NCBI GenBank assembly: GCA_023489425.1
Contig: JAMDCG010000111.1
Coordinates: forward strand, 1-7,458
From: Thermoplasmatota archaeon
GTDB taxonomy: Archaea; Thermoplasmatota; Thermoplasmata; Thermoplasmatales; Thermoplasmataceae
Direction of reading: 5' to 3'
DNA: 7,458 nucleotides
Shown: positions 5,527 through 7,458 of the stretch, in pieces
How the letters are laid out: every line of letters begins with the position of its first letter
Position numbering within the stretch: position 1 is the stretch's first letter
The notes under the pieces: generated by a model
The model's database searches: none
The model's input: only the letters and a program-made list of their open reading frames with translations
What the model was told of the DNA's origin: nothing
Program-made: the position numbers and the translations under genes

Positions 5527-6914
5527 GGGGACACCGTTTCGAGTGGTTTTCTTGACGCTCTTGGACCGGCTAGCAATACAAAAGCGGCTATTATTTCAAG
5601 TATTCCAAGTAAGATAAAGAAGTTTGCACCGGTTTTTACTATGCTAGCAGTGGTGAGAACAACCATCGCTGTAAATGCAAAAGGTACTATGGCTCCCCCC
5701 AGGTGACCAATACCATCTGAGAGAGAAAACCCAGTTGCCCTTGCCCTGGTTGGATATATTTCTGCAGTGTATGTATAAGCTGGCACTGCGAAGGCTGTTG
5801 CGAAAGACCCTAAAAAGGCACCTATGGTTAATAAAACTGCAGAATGATCATATAGAGCCAGTGCAAATAGAAATACTGCTATAATAGCTGGTATGAGTGC
5901 AGAGATAATCAGATATTTTCTTTCCCACTTATCAGCGATAAAAGTCATGGAGACTGCACCTACTATATAACCGGTGGATCCAAGACCAATATACCATACT
6001 GCAGTCGTGAACAGAAATCCTGATGTGACAAATATCAGTGGTGCAAATCCCAGTATACCGTAAGCCAGGAAATAGTCTAGAAACCAGAATGATGCCACTA
6101 TGGCTAATCTAGGACCATACTTTTTTGTAAATATTTCTCTCGTAGGAAAGTGTTCACCAGGAATCTCTCTTTCATAAGCGGGAATTTCAGGAAGTGTGCT
6201 AATCTTCTCCTTAACAAAAGACTCCATATCATTGATTATTTTCTCGGCCTCATCTGGTTTACCTTTAAGTACAAGCCATCTAGGAGACTCCGGCATACTA
6301 AATCTCAGGAAGACTATTGCCACCGCAATAACTGCTGGTATAGCAAAAAGGTACCTCCAACCGTCGGCATTTATTGGTATGACAACCAGTGCAATAAATG
6401 GAGCGAGAGCGAACCCAAGGGCCCCTGAAAAATATGCCCATTGAGTCATTTTTCCTCTCATATGAGATGGGGTTATTTCTGACATATATGTGTTTATTAT
6501 GGATATCTCAGCACCGATTCCCATTCCAGCTATGAATCTCCCAGCTATTAATTCTGGGGCATTGAATGACAGAGCTGATATTAATGTTCCTACGGCAACA
6601 AGTAAGGCATTGGTTACAAGCCCAAGCCTTCTTCCGACATAATCACTTATAGTTGACACAACGTAAGTACCAACTATATATCCAAAAAGAGTTGCAGAAG
6701 CAGAATCACTCAGTAGTATCTCAGTCAGCTTCAACTGTGAGACCATAGGAGATACGAACGCATAACTCAAAGCAAGTATATCGTAGAAGGCAAAAAAATA
6801 GCCAATTCCCAGAATTACAAGCCAGAACCTTGGATAGGGTCTTATGGGCAAACGGTCAAGCCTTGCCTGAATATTAGCAAGTCTTTCCCCACTGTCATTA
6901 ACATTACCTGACAT
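5523..6914 (-). CDS. MFS transporter, sugar-porter/organic-acid type
   Basis: Twelve-helix permease of 463 residues from the ATG at 6914 (466 from 6923). Numbered from 6914, the family motifs are DYVGRR (91-96, loop 2-3), MRGK after helix 4 (about 152-155), PESPRWL (208-214) at the end of helix 6 followed by a cytoplasmic loop of about 55 residues, DKWERK (328-333, loop 8-9), and EIYPTRAR (385-392). This set is seen in the sugar-porter, SV2 and aromatic/organic-acid:proton families, so the substrate is probably a small carboxylic acid or a related compound, but import versus export cannot be told. The N-terminus is a polar cytoplasmic stretch of about 30 residues. It is first in the operon and has no Shine-Dalgarno. 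The start at 6914 is chosen because the TTTAAG box sits exactly as it does ahead of the SDR ATG at 927. Confidence 0.9.
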   Translation of the reverse strand: MSGNVNDSGERLANIQARLDRLPIRPYPRFWLVILGIGYFFAFYDILALSYAFVSPMVSQLKLTEILLSDSASATLFGYIVGTYVVSTISDYVGRRLGLVTNALLVAVGTLISALSFNAPELIAGRFIAGMGIGAEISIINTYMSEITPSHMRGKMTQWAYFSGALGFALAPFIALVVIPINADGWRYLFAIPAVIAVAIVFLRFSMPESPRWLVLKGKPDEAEKIINDMESFVKEKISTLPEIPAYEREIPGEHFPTREIFTKKYGPRLAIVASFWFLDYFLAYGILGFAPLIFVTSGFLFTTAVWYIGLGSTGYIVGAVSMTFIADKWERKYLIISALIPAIIAVFLFALALYDHSAVLLTIGAFLGSFATAFAVPAYTYTAEIYPTRARATGFSLSDGIGHLGGAIVPFAFTAMVVLTTASIVKTGANFFILLGILEIIAAFVLLAGPRASRKPLETVSP

Positions 6915-6934
6915 AAAAGTCATATGTCATATGA
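6903..6934 (-). promoter_or_regulatory. Probable TetR operator cluster over the MFS start
   Basis: TGACATAAAAGTCA (6909-6922, plus strand) holds the same TGAC...GTCA half-sites, 6 bases apart, as the SDR operator. A second palindrome, TCATATG-T-CATATGA (6920-6934), overlaps it, and GTCATAT is repeated in tandem (6919-6932). The 23 bases 6925-6903 match 916-938 at 20 positions. The site covers both candidate start codons. Two overlapping palindromes suggest more than one repressor dimer. Confidence 0.55.
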
Positions 6935-6938
6935 ATTA

Positions 6939-6944
6939 CTTAAA
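6939..6944 (-). promoter_or_regulatory. TATA-like box of the MFS operon
   Basis: TTTAAG on the minus strand, centred 27.5 bases before the ATG at 6914, with the same 24-base spacing as at the SDR gene. A second candidate, GTATATAAA (6975-6967), is a better TATA match but would give a leader of about 20-30 bases that contains no ribosome site. Confidence 0.45.
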
Positions 6945-7354
6945 TTTTTAGATACACATTAAATCATTTATATACAAGTTAAAAAAGACTTATACCATGG
7001 TATCAGGAACAATACAAATTCTTTCTTAATTTACACAACTTATGCTATTATAATTCCCTTTAATATTGATAAAATAGAGGAACCTACGTTGATGCAATAT
7101 TATAAAACATTTAAGGTGTAACAAGTGTATTAGCAAATCTAATGACTCTAAATTTCTATATACACAGACTGATGTTGATTGAAAAAATTTTGCATAAGAT
7201 CTTGCAGGAAAGATTAACGCTATCTATCACACTTTAGTTTTTCAATGAGCCTACATCGATTCAATTTATGAATCAACTTATTCAAAGCAAGTTGTTGATT
7301 TGTTCATGCAGAAACTCTTTATCTCAAATATATAAAAATTTGGTTGATTTATCC

Positions 7355-7363
7355 TTATATATT
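7355..7363 (+). promoter_or_regulatory. TATA box of msrB
   Basis: TTATATATT is centred 23 bases before the msrB ATG, and there is no Shine-Dalgarno, which again fits a leaderless or nearly leaderless transcript. TATATAAAAA at 7330-7339 is an alternative box that would give a short leader. Confidence 0.45.
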
Positions 7364-7381
7364 GAAAATACATCTATTATT

Positions 7382-7458
7382 ATGGAAATGAGAAAACTCA
7401 CAAAGGAAGAGGAGAGAGTAATAATTCACAAGGGAACTGAGTATCCATTCACTGGTAA
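7382..7458 (+). CDS. msrB: Peptide methionine-(R)-S-oxide reductase MsrB, N-terminal fragment
   Basis: Twenty-five codons are visible before the window ends: MEMRKLTKEEERVIIHKGTE followed by YPFTG. The pattern K-L-T-x-E-E-x-x-V-I-x-x-K-G-T-E-x-P-F-T-G is the characteristic N-terminus of MsrB, which reduces methionine-R-sulfoxide in oxidised proteins using a catalytic Cys or Sec near the C-terminus (outside this window). A second in-frame ATG at 7388 is equally possible as the start. The gene points away from the operon and has its own promoter, so it is probably an unrelated oxidative-stress gene. Confidence 0.85.
   Translation, partial: MEMRKLTKEEERVIIHKGTEYPFTG

Larger units (their letters stand above)
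6924..7381. other. Long intergenic region between the operon and msrB
   Basis: About 460 very A/T-rich bases between divergent genes. The left end holds the operon promoter and operator. TTTATATAC (6967-6975, + strand) lies 26 bases before an ATG at 6997 that opens a frame of only ten codons, perhaps the 5' remnant of a lost gene. From about 7141 to 7335 the plus strand has short protein-like stretches broken by stops (for example YESTYSKQVVDLFMQKLF at about 7254-7307), which may be a decayed gene. I recognise no family in them. The right end holds the msrB promoter. No RNA gene, array or insertion sequence end is seen. Confidence 0.5.

Noticed and set aside
6480..6491. TGACATATATGT inside the MFS gene as a further operator
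   Set aside because: It falls in codons for a conserved membrane-protein segment (TYMSE), lacks the full GTCA half-site and is far from any start. It is probably coincidence.
1..7458. tRNA, rRNA, CRISPR array or insertion sequence
   Set aside because: I saw no cloverleaf-like G+C-rich segment, no regularly spaced repeats, and no transposase frame or matched terminal inverted repeats.

Overview
The window is A+T-rich and looks archaeal, most likely from the Thermoplasmatales (Ferroplasma, Cuniculiplasma or a relative). The reasons are TATA-like boxes about 26-28 bases upstream of start codons that have no Shine-Dalgarno (leaderless starts), GGTGA-type ribosome binding sites inside the operon, and heavy use of AGA, AGG and ATA codons. 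The lineage is an inference; there is no marker gene here.

Layout: (a) 1-153, + strand, the C-terminal tail of a membrane protein, probably a transporter. (b) 343-715, - strand, a small VOC/glyoxalase-fold gene that is intact except for a one-base frameshift near its start. (c) 927-1670, + strand, a classical short-chain dehydrogenase/reductase (SDR). (d) 6914-1718, - strand, a compact five-gene operon read in the order MFS transporter, alpha/beta hydrolase, AMP-forming acyl-CoA ligase, KAS III-like condensing enzyme, TetR regulator. Genes overlap or lie within 25 bases. (e) 6924-7381, a long non-coding stretch. (f) 7382 to the window edge, the first 25 codons of msrB.

How the genes may work together: the SDR and the operon appear to be one regulon. 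Both start regions carry the same TTTAAG box, exactly 24 bases ahead of an ATG, and a nearly identical 23-base block (20 of 23 matching) with TGAC/GTCA inverted half-sites over the start codon. The TetR protein encoded last in the operon is the obvious candidate to bind it. The enzymes form a plausible acyl-CoA pathway: a ligase makes an acyl-CoA, a thiolase-fold enzyme condenses or transfers acyl groups, an SDR reduces a keto group, a hydrolase releases the product, and an MFS protein moves substrate or product. The same four enzyme folds make up the bacterial OleABCD (beta-lactone/olefin) pathway. The active sites differ from Ole in several places, so this is an Ole-like or catabolic system of unknown product rather than a recognised one.

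The most notable points are the shared promoter/operator, the condensing enzyme with the usual active-site Asn replaced by His, a ligase whose full-length reading frame has no ATG, GTG or TTG start (a CTG behind a good GGTGA site is the best candidate), and the single-base frameshift in the VOC gene.
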